Source of the DNA: Falcatimonas sp. MSJ-15
GTDB lineage: Bacteria > Bacillota > Clostridia > Lachnospirales > Lachnospiraceae
Direction: 5' to 3'
Length of the DNA stretch: 64,000 nt
Assembly: GCF_018918265.1 (NCBI RefSeq)
Contig: NZ_JAHLQC010000003.1
Span: 186,001-250,000, forward strand
Shown: positions 44,943 through 54,855 of the stretch, piece by piece
How positions within the stretch are numbered: position 1 is the stretch's first letter
Layout: every line of letters starts with the position of its first letter
Notes under the pieces: model-generated
The model's database searches: none
What the model was told of the DNA's origin: nothing
What the model saw: only the letters and a program-made list of their open reading frames with translations
Position numbers and translations under genes: made by a program

Positions 44943-45710
44943 ATGTCATTATTACAGGTAAATAATATTAAGAAAATATACACACAACGTTTCTCAAGAC
45001 AACAGTATGTCGCACTTAATAATGTTAATTTTAAAGTTGAAGAAGGAGAGTTTGTTGCAATTATGGGACCGTCAGGAGCCGGTAAGACAACACTTCTTAA
45101 TATACTTGCATCATTAGACAGAGTGACAAGTGGAGAAGTACTTCTTGATGGAAGAGATATGGGAAGTATTAAAGAGAGTGAACTTGCATCATTTAGACGT
45201 AATAATCTTGGATTTGTATTTCAGGATTTTAATCTTCTTGATACATTCACACTTAAGGACAATATATTTCTTCCATTAGTGTTATCACAGGAGAATTATG
45301 AAGAGATGTCAGCTAAACTTCAACCGATAGCAAAGACACTTGATATAACAGATATTCTTGAAAAATATCCATACGAAGTATCAGGAGGACAAAAACAAAG
45401 ATGTGCAGTTGCAAGAGCAATAATAACAAAACCTAAGATACTTCTTGCAGATGAACCAACAGGAGCACTTGATTCTAAATCAAGTAATAATCTTCTTAAT
45501 ATGTTTGAATCAATTAACCGAAGTGGTCAGACAATAGTAATGGTAACGCATAGTTCGTATGCAGCAAGTTACGCTAACAGAGTTATGTTCATTAAGGACG
45601 GCGAAGTATATAGTGAGATATACAAAGGTGACAGAACAAGAAAAGAATTCCTTGATAAGATAGTATCTAATCTTCTTGTAATGTCAGATGGAGGTGTTTC
45701 AATTGGTTAG
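44943..45710 (+). CDS. ABC transporter ATPase (BceA-like)
   Basis: 255 residues. Walker A GPSGAGKTT, signature VSGGQKQR and Walker B ILLADEPTGALD are all present; this is a MacB/BceA-type ATPase. It is separated from the kinase gene by 130 bases, presumably including a regulated promoter. It drives the permease encoded next, whose RBS lies inside its last codons. Confidence 0.93.
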   Translation: MSLLQVNNIKKIYTQRFSRQQYVALNNVNFKVEEGEFVAIMGPSGAGKTTLLNILASLDRVTSGEVLLDGRDMGSIKESELASFRRNNLGFVFQDFNLLDTFTLKDNIFLPLVLSQENYEEMSAKLQPIAKTLDITDILEKYPYEVSGGQKQRCAVARAIITKPKILLADEPTGALDSKSSNNLLNMFESINRSGQTIVMVTHSSYAASYANRVMFIKDGEVYSEIYKGDRTRKEFLDKIVSNLLVMSDGGVSIG

Positions 45711-47763
45711 AAAATTATATATGAAGATGTCGCTTGATAATATAAAACGTAATAAAGAGATAACACTTCCATATATGATTGCAATGGCGGTATTATTTTT
45801 TATGTTTGATCTTGTGCTTGCAGTTGCATTTAACAAAGGAACAGAAGGTATGCCGGGTGGAGATGCAGTAAGAACTCTGTTTACAGTAGGAACAGTAGTA
45901 TTATTATTCATAGCGATAGCATTTGCAGTATATCTTAATAATTTTGTGATAAAAAAACGTATAAAAGAATATGGAATGTATAACATACTTGGTCTTGAAA
46001 AAAAGCATGTAATAATGATAATGCTCTTAGAAAATACAATAATATATGTACTTTCATTTGTTATTGGAACAGTACTTGCTTTATCATTGTCAAAAATAAT
46101 ATTTATGTTATTTTTAAAAATATGTCATACGTCAGAGAATTCAAGATTTATATTTAGTATATATCCATATCAGAAATCAGCAGAATTATTTATTATTACA
46201 TATATAGTCATATCAATTAAGAATATAATCACTGTAATACGTTTTAATTCAATTGAATTATTAAAAACAGATAAAAAAGGTGATAAGACATCAGTATTTG
46301 AATATGTAATAGCATTGGCAGGAATTGTAATTATGGCAATCTCATATTATGTTGCAAACAGAGTAGATAATGAAACTGATGCAACAGTATACTTTATGTT
46401 TTGTGCACTTGGAGTAATAATTGCCACATATATGATATTCCCCGCTGGAAGTCATATACTACTAAGAAGACTTAAAAATAATAAAAAATTCTATTATCGC
46501 CCCACTAATTTTATATCAACAGGAAGTCTTATGTACAGAATGAGACAGAATGCAATAGGGCTTGCAAGTATATGCATATTAAGTACAATGGTCGTAGTAA
46601 CCGGTGCATATAGTTTTTCATTATTTTTCTCAGCTGAAGCTAATAGTAAAATATTAAGACCGGATGATATAGCATATACTATGTCAGAAGGTGACAATGT
46701 TATGCTTACAAAAGACTTAGTATATGATATAGCTAAGAAAAACAATGTTACAATAGATGATTATCGCAGATATAATTACAGATTATATGCAGGAGAACTT
46801 AATGATGGAGAATTTACAAGATACTCAGGCGATGAAAGTGCTTATACTAAAGTAATACTTATAGAACTTGCAGATTATGAAGAATTAACAGGACAGAATA
46901 TTATACTTGATAAAAATCAGATATTATTATTTACATCAGATGAATATAAAGAAGATACTTTATCTATAAATAATGCAAAATATACAATCGTAAATGCCGA
47001 TAAGAATAATATACTTACAAGTCATAAGTATTCAAAAGAGAAACAGAGAATATATATTGTTGCAAGGGAGGATGATATATATGAAATTCGTAAAGAATAT
47101 TATAAGATGTGTTATGTTAGTTACGATTGGAACAGTTATGGGGATAATGATGTCAATTCCACAGGTGCGGATAATGAGGAAATGTCTGTAGAAGATGAAC
47201 TTAATGCATTATTAGAAGATGATGAGGCGAAATATACAAAAGTAATTATTAATTGTAGTGGTGATGATAAAGACAGATATAATTATGCAAAGGAATTAAA
47301 AGAAAATTATGAGTATAAAGCTCCGAATTATTCATTTGTAGCTTATGAACTGTATCTTGAGGAGAACTATGCCATATTTGGAGGAACAGTATTTCTTGGT
47401 ATCTTCTGTATAATAATATTTCTTACAATAACGATTCTGATAATATATTTTAAACAGGTCAATGAAGGATATGAAGACAGAGAGCGATTTGTGATACTTC
47501 AAAAAGTAGGAATGGATAAGCAGATGGTTGTAAAGACTATTAACCGCCAGATTATGATAGTATTTTTTGCACCGCTTATTGTAAGCATAATACATGTGTT
47601 TGCGGCACTTAAATCATTAAAACTTATGATTATGTATTTTCAGACAATGAATATGAGTCTTATATATGGCTGCATTATCGGAATGCTCATTATATTTGTA
47701 GCTGTGTATTTTATAGTATACAAAATAACGTCAAAGGTATATTATGGAATAGTTAAATTCTAA
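45703..47763 (+). CDS. ABC transporter permease (BceB/FtsX-like)
   Basis: About 686 residues from a TTG that overlaps the ATPase gene by eight bases; GGAGGTG is well spaced. FtsX-like membrane segments occur near both ends. A large hydrophilic extracellular region of roughly 200 residues (about 300-540) lies between the seventh and eighth helices, as in BceB permeases, which detect peptide antibiotics and signal to the kinase. The extracellular part is unusually acidic (ADNEEMSVEDELNALLEDDE). Confidence 0.88.
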   Translation: MVRKLYMKMSLDNIKRNKEITLPYMIAMAVLFFMFDLVLAVAFNKGTEGMPGGDAVRTLFTVGTVVLLFIAIAFAVYLNNFVIKKRIKEYGMYNILGLEKKHVIMIMLLENTIIYVLSFVIGTVLALSLSKIIFMLFLKICHTSENSRFIFSIYPYQKSAELFIITYIVISIKNIITVIRFNSIELLKTDKKGDKTSVFEYVIALAGIVIMAISYYVANRVDNETDATVYFMFCALGVIIATYMIFPAGSHILLRRLKNNKKFYYRPTNFISTGSLMYRMRQNAIGLASICILSTMVVVTGAYSFSLFFSAEANSKILRPDDIAYTMSEGDNVMLTKDLVYDIAKKNNVTIDDYRRYNYRLYAGELNDGEFTRYSGDESAYTKVILIELADYEELTGQNIILDKNQILLFTSDEYKEDTLSINNAKYTIVNADKNNILTSHKYSKEKQRIYIVAREDDIYEIRKEYYKMCYVSYDWNSYGDNDVNSTGADNEEMSVEDELNALLEDDEAKYTKVIINCSGDDKDRYNYAKELKENYEYKAPNYSFVAYELYLEENYAIFGGTVFLGIFCIIIFLTITILIIYFKQVNEGYEDRERFVILQKVGMDKQMVVKTINRQIMIVFFAPLIVSIIHVFAALKSLKLMIMYFQTMNMSLIYGCIIGMLIIFVAVYFIVYKITSKVYYGIVKF

Positions 47764-47781
47764 ACAGATTGGCGGGATTAT

Positions 47782-48357
47782 ATGGAGATATGTGGAGAGA
47801 AAGTAATACTTAGAGATCTTACAAAAGAAGATATTGAGAAAAGATTATACTTTAATACTGTAGATATAGAGTGGCAGATGTGGGATTCGCCATGGCAGTA
47901 TGAAGGAATGACAAAAGAAGAAAAAGAATATGAACTATCAGAGATGAAAGAGAGTATGGAGAACTGGCTTAAGAAGAATAAGAATATGCCAGATACAGAC
48001 AGACGTTATGAATTTCAGATAGCTGACAAAGTGACAGGTGAATGTATAGGGTGGTGCATTGCATATCATATTAATGATGATTATGAGTATGATACAAGAG
48101 GAGAGTATATTGCAGTAGGAATAGATCTGCCACCAGAAGATATGCGAGGTAAAGGTTATGGAATGGAAGCACTTGGTATGTTCATAGAATATCTAAAAAA
48201 AGTCTTTGATGCCAGAATATATACACAGACATGGTCAGGCAATGTGGCTATGGTAAGACTTGCAGGCAAGCTTGGCTTTGTAGAATGTAACAGAGTAGCC
48301 GGTATATATGAAAAAGATGGCATAGTCTATGACGAAGTTACATACAGACTCAAATGA
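47782..48357 (+). CDS. GNAT-family N-acetyltransferase
   Basis: 191 residues of the RimJ/RimL type: LRDLTKEDIEKRL at the start, the acetyl-CoA loop DMRGKGYGMEAL and an NVAMVRLAGKLGF segment near the end. The substrate is unknown. It begins 18 bases after the permease and probably reads through from the Bce operon. Confidence 0.85.
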   Translation: MEICGEKVILRDLTKEDIEKRLYFNTVDIEWQMWDSPWQYEGMTKEEKEYELSEMKESMENWLKKNKNMPDTDRRYEFQIADKVTGECIGWCIAYHINDDYEYDTRGEYIAVGIDLPPEDMRGKGYGMEALGMFIEYLKKVFDARIYTQTWSGNVAMVRLAGKLGFVECNRVAGIYEKDGIVYDEVTYRLK

Positions 48358-48482
48358 TAAGGATAGATAGTTTTATTTATTGCGTTATTTTTTGACGTAT
48401 CAATGGCTGATGTGTTAGAATAATCAGGTAACTGATAACCGGCAGTCATTGAGACTGTCTATTGAAGATGAGGAATGTAATT

Positions 48483-50438
48483 ATGTTATACCAGATTTCA
48501 AATGGTTGTGTTGCATTTGCAGACAATACCGTTTTAGAACATATTAATTTTGAGATACGTAATACAGAGAAGATAGCGATTGTTGGACGTAATGGATGTG
48601 GTAAGACAACTCTTCTTAAACTTATATCAGGAGAAGTTGACCTCACTAAGAGAGATAGTGATGAAGATGTATTCATAGCTAAGTCAGGCAGACCAGAGAT
48701 TGGTTATCTTAGACAGATAGCGTTTGATGATATTAATCTTCCGATGGAAAAAGAAGTAAGAAAAGCCTTTGCACATATTGAGAATATGAAAGCAGAGATA
48801 GACAGGCTTGCAAGTGAGCTTGAATATGATCATTCAGAGCAGAAAGTTAAATCATATACAAATCTTATGGATAATTTTGAAGCTATCGGCGGATATTTTT
48901 ATGAAAAAGAATATGAAGTACTTATTCAGAAGTTTGGATTCAGTGAAGAAGATAAGAAGAAGCCTTTGTCTGAATTCTCAGGTGGACAGCAGACTAAGAT
49001 AGCTTTTATTAAATTATTACTTAGTAAGCCTGATATATTATTACTTGATGAACCTACCAACCATCTGGATGTTGAGACAATTGAATGGCTTGAAGGATAT
49101 ATTAAGAATTATCCGAAAGCTGTTGTAGTTGTATCACATGACCGAATGTTTCTTGATAATATAGTTGATGTTGTATATGAGATAGAACATCATACAGCGA
49201 GAAGATATCCAGGTAATTATACTAACTTTGTAAAACGTAAACAGGAACTTTATGACAAACAGCTTAAAGATTATAAAGCTCAGCAAAAAGAGATTGAAAG
49301 ACTTGAGACTATAGCGATTAAGTTTAAGAATAAGCCAACCAAAGCATCTATGGCACAGTCTAAGTTAAAAGCTATTGAGCATATGGATAAGATAGAGAAA
49401 CCGGATGCATTTGATACTAAGACTTTTCATGCTAACTTTAAACCTCTTATGGAGACAGGTAATGATGTCTTATTTGTAAAAGATCTTGAGATAGGTTATG
49501 ACAGACCATTATCTACAGTATCAATAGATATTAAGAAAGGCGATAAAGTAGGCATTCTTGGTGGTAATGGTCTTGGAAAATCTACTTTTTTAAAGACTAT
49601 TATTAATGAGATTCCGGCTCTTTCCGGAAGTTACAAATATGGTGTTAATGTCCAGATAGGATATTTTGATCAGCAGATGGCTATGTATACAAGCGAAAAG
49701 CAGGTTATTGATGATTTGTGGGATGAGTTTCCTAATCTTACTCAGACGCAAGTGCGTAATCTGCTTGGTGCATTTCTCTTCTCGGGAGATGATGTATTCA
49801 AAAAAGTAAGTATGCTCTCAGGTGGCGAAAAAGTAAGACTTGCACTTTGCAAGATATTTAAGCGACAGCCTAATGTTCTTATTCTTGATGAGCCTACTAA
49901 CCATATGGATATTGTTGGTAAAGAGACACTTGAAGCTATGCTTAAAGAATTCCCTGGAACTTTAATATTTGTATCACATGACAGATATTTTGTAAAACAG
50001 GTATCTAATAAACTCCTTGTATTTGAGAATGGGACTACTAAGGAATATAGATTTGGCTATGATGATTATATGGAACAGGTTGCAAAACAGAGAGAAGCTA
50101 ATGGTGATATGGTGAAGTTTAGCGGTAAAGGGACAAGTGATGTAAAACCTGTTAAAGAGAAAGATGCAGAGGAAGTTATGACTGCAGCCAAATCAAGTTA
50201 TAACTTTGGTAAAGAAAAGTCGAAACTTGAGAGAAGACTTAAGAAAGTTGAAGATGCACTTCACGATAAAGAGACTAAGACAGATGAGCTTAAGGATATG
50301 CTTGCAGATCCTGCTATTCAGTCTGATTATATAAAGCTTGGTGAGATTCAGGCACAGATTGATGAACTTGAGATGGAGATACTTGAAGATATGGAAGAAT
50401 GGGAGAATATCTCAACTGAACTTGAACAGTATCAGTAG
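48483..50438 (+). CDS. ABC-F family ATPase
   Basis: 651 residues with two ABC domains and no membrane part. Walker A motifs are VGRNGCGKTTL and LGGNGLGKSTF; signatures are LSEFSGGQQTKI and VSMLSGGEKVRL; both Walker B motifs end in DEPTNH. The inter-domain linker and a C-terminal coiled coil (KSKLERRLKKVEDALHDKET) match the YdiF/ABCF3-like group. Such proteins act on the ribosome as translation or antibiotic-protection factors. ATG 48483 follows GAGGAA. Confidence 0.92.
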   Translation: MLYQISNGCVAFADNTVLEHINFEIRNTEKIAIVGRNGCGKTTLLKLISGEVDLTKRDSDEDVFIAKSGRPEIGYLRQIAFDDINLPMEKEVRKAFAHIENMKAEIDRLASELEYDHSEQKVKSYTNLMDNFEAIGGYFYEKEYEVLIQKFGFSEEDKKKPLSEFSGGQQTKIAFIKLLLSKPDILLLDEPTNHLDVETIEWLEGYIKNYPKAVVVVSHDRMFLDNIVDVVYEIEHHTARRYPGNYTNFVKRKQELYDKQLKDYKAQQKEIERLETIAIKFKNKPTKASMAQSKLKAIEHMDKIEKPDAFDTKTFHANFKPLMETGNDVLFVKDLEIGYDRPLSTVSIDIKKGDKVGILGGNGLGKSTFLKTIINEIPALSGSYKYGVNVQIGYFDQQMAMYTSEKQVIDDLWDEFPNLTQTQVRNLLGAFLFSGDDVFKKVSMLSGGEKVRLALCKIFKRQPNVLILDEPTNHMDIVGKETLEAMLKEFPGTLIFVSHDRYFVKQVSNKLLVFENGTTKEYRFGYDDYMEQVAKQREANGDMVKFSGKGTSDVKPVKEKDAEEVMTAAKSSYNFGKEKSKLERRLKKVEDALHDKETKTDELKDMLADPAIQSDYIKLGEIQAQIDELEMEILEDMEEWENISTELEQYQ

Positions 50439-50524
50439 AAAGATTATATAGTATACGTGACAATAAGAGTATATACAATAAAAAGTTTTCACAGAAAGTT
50501 CACAAAAAATATTAATACTAACTA

Positions 50525-50553
50525 TTGACATGTCTGATAAAAGGTGTTATAAC
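50525..50553 (+). promoter_or_regulatory. Promoter of the L25 gene
   Basis: TTGACA and TATAAC with 17-bp spacing, 75 bases before the start codon. Confidence 0.75.
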
Positions 50554-50627
50554 AGTGTCGTATCAAAGATAAACCTAGTGTGCACAGGCGAATTGATTAA
50601 TTTTTATAATTTTGGAGGAAAAGTTAA

Positions 50628-51212
50628 ATGAATACTTTAAAAGCAGAAAAAAGAAATCAAAAAGCCAAGGCTTTGAGACGTGAAGGCTATGTAATTGGCA
50701 ATTTAAGCGGACGAGAGATAGAGGGTTCAATACCTGTCAAGATGGTACAGGCAGATGTAACTGAACTATTTAAGACATGTAATAAGGGTAGTCAGATATA
50801 CTTAGACGTTGAAGGTACTAAGTATGATGCTCTTATCAAAACAGTAGATTATGATCCTGTTAAGAAGATGGTTATGGATATTGAATTCCAGGCACTTGTA
50901 AGCAATGAGAAGATTCATAACGTAGCCGAGATAGTTCTTTGTAATGAAGAAAAAGTAACAGAAGGTGTTCTTGAAGAACTTCTTGAAGAAGTATCTTACA
51001 AGGCATATCCAAAGGATCTTGTAGATAAGGTTGTAGTAGATGCAGGAGATATGAGAATTGGCGATACAATAAGAGTAAGAGATCTTGATATTGCCAAGAA
51101 TCCTAATATTGAACTCCTTACCGATTTAGATGCTATTGTTGTTAATGTAATCGCATCCAAGAATGTAGCTACTGATGATGATGCAGAAGAAGAAGGCGAA
51201 GAAGAAAAATAA
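50628..51212 (+). CDS. rplY: Ribosomal protein L25 / general stress protein Ctc
   Basis: 194 residues. The N-terminal 5S rRNA-binding L25 domain (KALRREGYVIGNLSGREIEG) is followed by the TL5/Ctc C-terminal domain (YKAYPKDLVDKVVVDAGDM), ending in a strongly acidic tail. TTGGAGGA precedes the ATG. It has its own promoter and a terminator shared with the convergent module that follows. Confidence 0.93.
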   Translation: MNTLKAEKRNQKAKALRREGYVIGNLSGREIEGSIPVKMVQADVTELFKTCNKGSQIYLDVEGTKYDALIKTVDYDPVKKMVMDIEFQALVSNEKIHNVAEIVLCNEEKVTEGVLEELLEEVSYKAYPKDLVDKVVVDAGDMRIGDTIRVRDLDIAKNPNIELLTDLDAIVVNVIASKNVATDDDAEEEGEEEK

Positions 51213-51301
51213 TTCTATATAGTTGATGATTAAGATATGCTTAATAAGCGGATTAATCATTAATGATAAACTGTAAATAGAGCAATAATAAATATAATAA
51301 A

Positions 51302-51345
51302 AAACTCCCATGACAGAGAACTAAGCGCTGTTGTGGGAGTTTTTT
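51302..51345. terminator. Bidirectional terminator between rplY and the polyamine-linked module
   Basis: AAACTCCCA / TGGGAGTTTTTT with A-rich sequence on the left, so both strands have a U-tract. It sits between convergent transcripts. Confidence 0.8.
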
Positions 51346-51411
51346 GGTTCTAAACTTTACTTGGGGGTAGAGTTTAGAACCGTTTTTCTATCTTATAGAA
51401 CACTATATTTA

Positions 51412-52920
51412 CTAATCCCAGTTACGAACTGCATCTGAATAATACTGAATTAGTACAGGTTTTGAAAGTGAATTGACATTGGCAGTTTCTTTTCCACTTA
51501 ATTCATCTTTACCAAATACAAACATTGCAGGTGCATTATCATTAGTAAGATATTTTGTCTCGACATTAAAATTGAACTTAGTAGTGTCAAGTTCCTGTTT
51601 AGAAGCAAGGTTAAAGCCCCAGTCACCAAAGGCGGGAACCTGAAGATGATAAGGGGCAGTGTTAAAACCTTCGCTTTCGAGTGTCTTATTGATGCACCAG
51701 AAAGCTTTAGAAGCATAGTATGGACTTATAGACTGTACATTAATGATGCCATCTTCTGTAAGTGAATTAGCACACAGGCGGTAAAAGACATTAGTGTATA
51801 GTTTGTTAAGTGAATCATTGTTAGGATCTGGAAGATCTACTATTATTACATCATATTTGGCAGTGTTATCTTCGAGAAACTTATAAGCATCAGTATTAAT
51901 TATTGTTAATCTGTCATTGGTCAGCGAGTTATTGTTAAGTGCAGATATCTGAGGATTCTCAGAGCATATTCGAATCATTTCAGGATCAAGATCCACGAGT
52001 GTTATATGTGTATTTTCATATTTGAGCAGTTCTCTTGCTGCCATTCCATCACCGCCGCCAAGTACAAGAACATTGTCATGTTTTTTGGCGATTGACATTG
52101 GAATATGCACGAGTGCTTCGTGATATCTATACTCATCAAGTGAGCAGAACTGAACATTACCATCAATATATAATCTAAGATCATCTCTGTGTTTTGTTAT
52201 TACAACTCGTTGATATTTGGTCTGCTCTGAATAGATTACATTATCTCTATATAGACCATTCTCTATATAATTTGAGATGTTTTCAGAGAAAAACATACCT
52301 AAAGCCATTATACATAGAAGTGAACAGACAATTGCTTTGTATACAGGTGCGTTTTTGATACGGTCTTTGTATCTGAATACAATGAGCGTTGCAGCGATTA
52401 TATTCATTGTACCTGTTAAGAATGCAGTTGAGAAATATCCAAGCTGTGGAAGAAGTATAAGTGGAAATGCGATAGAACCTATGAGTCCACCTATATAATC
52501 AATACTAAATAATGATGACAGAGTAAGTCTGAGGTTTTCATTATCTTCTTCTATTATTCTTGTAAGAAGTGGAATCTCAATACCTACAAATGTTCCTATT
52601 ATAATTATCTCAGCATACATTACAATAGCATAACTTTCAAGGTAGAGATTAGCGAGAAATAAGCTTAATGCACTTATTCCGCCAAAGATACCAACTCCAA
52701 TTTCAACAATCACAAAGCAATTGAACAGATTTTTTTTCATGTATTTAGATATGTATGAACCAAGTCCCATAGCACACATATATAGTCCGATTGTTATAGA
52801 GTACTGGAGTGTTGTATCGCCCATAAGGTATGAACTTACAGCACTTATTATTAATTCATAGCACATTGAACAACCAGATATTATTAACGTTGTAAAAATA
52901 AGAAGTTTATAATTTTTCAT
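51412..52920 (-). CDS. Membrane-anchored aminopropyltransferase (spermidine synthase)-like protein
   Basis: 502 residues. About seven membrane helices in the first 215 residues are fused to a spermidine-synthase-type Rossmann domain (YIDGNVQFCSLDEYRYHEAL; VLVLGGGDGMAARELL; VIIVDLPDP). Soluble spermidine synthases lack the membrane half. It is last of four co-oriented genes with SpeD-like, DUF4178 and DUF350 proteins. It probably transfers an aminopropyl group from decarboxylated SAM to a membrane-associated acceptor; the acceptor is unknown. Confidence 0.85.
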   Translation of the reverse strand: MKNYKLLIFTTLIISGCSMCYELIISAVSSYLMGDTTLQYSITIGLYMCAMGLGSYISKYMKKNLFNCFVIVEIGVGIFGGISALSLFLANLYLESYAIVMYAEIIIIGTFVGIEIPLLTRIIEEDNENLRLTLSSLFSIDYIGGLIGSIAFPLILLPQLGYFSTAFLTGTMNIIAATLIVFRYKDRIKNAPVYKAIVCSLLCIMALGMFFSENISNYIENGLYRDNVIYSEQTKYQRVVITKHRDDLRLYIDGNVQFCSLDEYRYHEALVHIPMSIAKKHDNVLVLGGGDGMAARELLKYENTHITLVDLDPEMIRICSENPQISALNNNSLTNDRLTIINTDAYKFLEDNTAKYDVIIVDLPDPNNDSLNKLYTNVFYRLCANSLTEDGIINVQSISPYYASKAFWCINKTLESEGFNTAPYHLQVPAFGDWGFNLASKQELDTTKFNFNVETKYLTNDNAPAMFVFGKDELSGKETANVNSLSKPVLIQYYSDAVRNWD

Positions 52921-52927
52921 AATACAC

Positions 52928-53359
52928 CTACATAATTACCCCACTTATAATTGTTGCAATACCGATGAATATTCCTGCAACCATAATTCCTGCAGCAGTA
53001 TTGCCATTGCCAATCTCATCATTAAGATTGTATTTGCGGTTAAATAGACTTACAAGGTAATATCCGATACCAAGGAATATGACACCGATAAAGAAATATA
53101 TAATACTTCCCAAAATACCTTCGCTGATACTTTCTTTGACTTCTGATATAACAGGTGACATAATTGCAGCTTTAAGAATTGTACCTATTGCGATGAAAGA
53201 GCCTGCACATAGGAATCCGACTGCCTGGTTACCTTTTTTTATCTCAGTAGGAAAATGACATGGGATAAGAAGGTCGATTAAAAAGTTTCCGGCAATCATA
53301 AGTATAATTCCGATTAATGCGTAAATGCTTACATCTAAAAGATCATATAAAATAGACAT
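52928..53359 (-). CDS. DUF350 (YjfL-like) membrane protein
   Basis: 143 residues with four membrane helices arranged as an internal two-fold repeat: IALIGIILMIAGNFLIDLLI and FIGVIFLGIGYYLVSLF each precede an AVGFLCAGSFIAIG or AAGIMVAGIFIGIA segment. It starts eight bases after the next gene upstream of it in transcription allows (tight spacing to 51412-52920). DUF350 proteins recur in polyamine-linked neighbourhoods such as E. coli yjfIJKLMC. Function unknown. Confidence 0.85.
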   Translation of the reverse strand: MSILYDLLDVSIYALIGIILMIAGNFLIDLLIPCHFPTEIKKGNQAVGFLCAGSFIAIGTILKAAIMSPVISEVKESISEGILGSIIYFFIGVIFLGIGYYLVSLFNRKYNLNDEIGNGNTAAGIMVAGIFIGIATIISGVIM

Positions 53360-53389
53360 TGTAAAAGTCTCCTTTCTGTTGGTTATTAA

Positions 53390-54457
53390 TTATTTACCAC
53401 TGCTTAGTCCACCGCCTGAAGATGTTCTATGACTTGAACTTGACTGACGTATACTCTTTGAGTAAGTATTATAGTAACTGTCTGAATCATAACTAACTTC
53501 AGTGTCATTATATGAACTATATGGTGAATATCCAGAGTATGATGAGCGATCACTATAGTAACCCTTAGTGTAGTAATATCGTCTGTAATAGCGGCTTGTT
53601 CCTGTTGATGAATGATATGGGTCGGAATCTGTATAGTATGCATATTTTCGTGAAGATACCTGAACCAGAGTATCGCCATCTGTTGATGTATATATAAGAC
53701 AGTATTCATTGTTAGTAAGAATTGCAATACTGTTGTCATCATCTTCGCTATTTTGCATTATACTGTTTGTTTTACCATCTATACCTGTGATTATATCCGT
53801 AACAGTTTCACTTATATCCATTTGTGATATGTATACAGTAGCTTTCTGCGAGTGCTCTCCGGTTATTGATGTACTGTAATGATAATTAAGATCATTGTTA
53901 GATACATAATCTTGTATAGCATGCTTCTTATTACCCGAAATCAGGAAAAAAGTAGTTGTAATAATAAATAATAATGGTACAAGCAATGCACAGATGGCCA
54001 ATGTTTTAACAGGTTTTCTGCTATGAGAATGATATGATTTAGAATCCTCTCTATTGCTTATAAGATTAATATCATATTTTTCTATATAGTGTCCTTTTGA
54101 GTATTCTTTGTCACCATCCCAATCTTCGCAGGAATAGATAAGTTCTTCTGTCTGGTCTTCGTATTCCGTAAAATAGAAATGCTCGTTTGGATCAACATCT
54201 ATATTGCCAAGTGCAGCAGTAACAATAGCAGAACCCGAATCGACAATATGGTATCTGCTATCAGGGGCTGTGCGGGTGTTATAGCTTATTGAATATTCAT
54301 TATAAGTATCATCGATACTAAGCCATGCTTCATTTTTACCTTTAAGATGGTATTCATCCCATGAACAATTATCATTGGTGTTTCTGCAGGTCATTTTTCC
54401 GATTACTGTATAACGTTCTCCTTCAACTGTTATCACAGAACCTATTTTTAAAATCAT
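53390..54457 (-). CDS. DUF4178 protein with membrane anchor and Ser/Tyr-rich tail
   Basis: 355 residues. The first 140 are a DUF4178 domain (GSVITVEGERYTVIGKMTCR), then one membrane helix (TLAICALLVPLLFIITTTFF) and an external segment. The last 75 residues are low-complexity serine/tyrosine with arginine, ending GGGLSSGK. Its ATG overlaps the stop of the SpeD-like gene by one base. The Gly/Ser ending resembles tails of several secreted or modified proteins, so it could be a substrate of the module; that is inference. Confidence 0.8.
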   Translation of the reverse strand: MILKIGSVITVEGERYTVIGKMTCRNTNDNCSWDEYHLKGKNEAWLSIDDTYNEYSISYNTRTAPDSRYHIVDSGSAIVTAALGNIDVDPNEHFYFTEYEDQTEELIYSCEDWDGDKEYSKGHYIEKYDINLISNREDSKSYHSHSRKPVKTLAICALLVPLLFIITTTFFLISGNKKHAIQDYVSNNDLNYHYSTSITGEHSQKATVYISQMDISETVTDIITGIDGKTNSIMQNSEDDDNSIAILTNNEYCLIYTSTDGDTLVQVSSRKYAYYTDSDPYHSSTGTSRYYRRYYYTKGYYSDRSSYSGYSPYSSYNDTEVSYDSDSYYNTYSKSIRQSSSSHRTSSGGGLSSGK

Positions 54458-54810
54458 TATTTCATCTTCTTTCTATGTGATATATTACGTTCAATTTTTT
54501 TATAGACAATATCAGTGGCATCAAATGCTTCTTTTAACATATTGGCAAGAATCTCAGGGAGATCCTCATTACATGAAAAGATATCAATAGCTGCGTAATT
54601 ATATTCAGGCCATGTATGCACTGAAAAATGTGATGTGGTTATAACTGCGATATAAGTTACTCCATAGGGACTAAAGTGATGTGAACATTCTTCAACTATA
54701 TCAGAGTTAATATCTGCTATAATCTTATGTGAGAGTTCTCTAATACGCACAGGATCATCAACAATCTGACTGTTACAACCATATAGATCAACTAAAAGTT
54801 GACATGCCAT
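54457..54810 (-). CDS. speH: S-adenosylmethionine decarboxylase-like protein (SpeD/SpeH)
   Basis: 117 residues, the bacterial class 1b size. The pyruvoyl region reads TTSHFSVHTWPEYNYAAID: Ser60 aligns with the residue converted to pyruvoyl, His65 with the proton donor and Cys80 (FSCNED) with the catalytic cysteine. The residue before the cleavage serine is Thr, while the common motif has Glu (SESHLTIHTWPE). It should supply decarboxylated SAM to the aminopropyltransferase-like partner, if it self-processes. It is first gene of the four-gene unit. Confidence 0.85.
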   Translation of the reverse strand: MACQLLVDLYGCNSQIVDDPVRIRELSHKIIADINSDIVEECSHHFSPYGVTYIAVITTSHFSVHTWPEYNYAAIDIFSCNEDLPEILANMLKEAFDATDIVYKKIERNISHRKKMK

Positions 54811-54855
54811 ATTAATTATGTACTCCTTTCTTTTTTATAGTATAGTATAAGTAAC

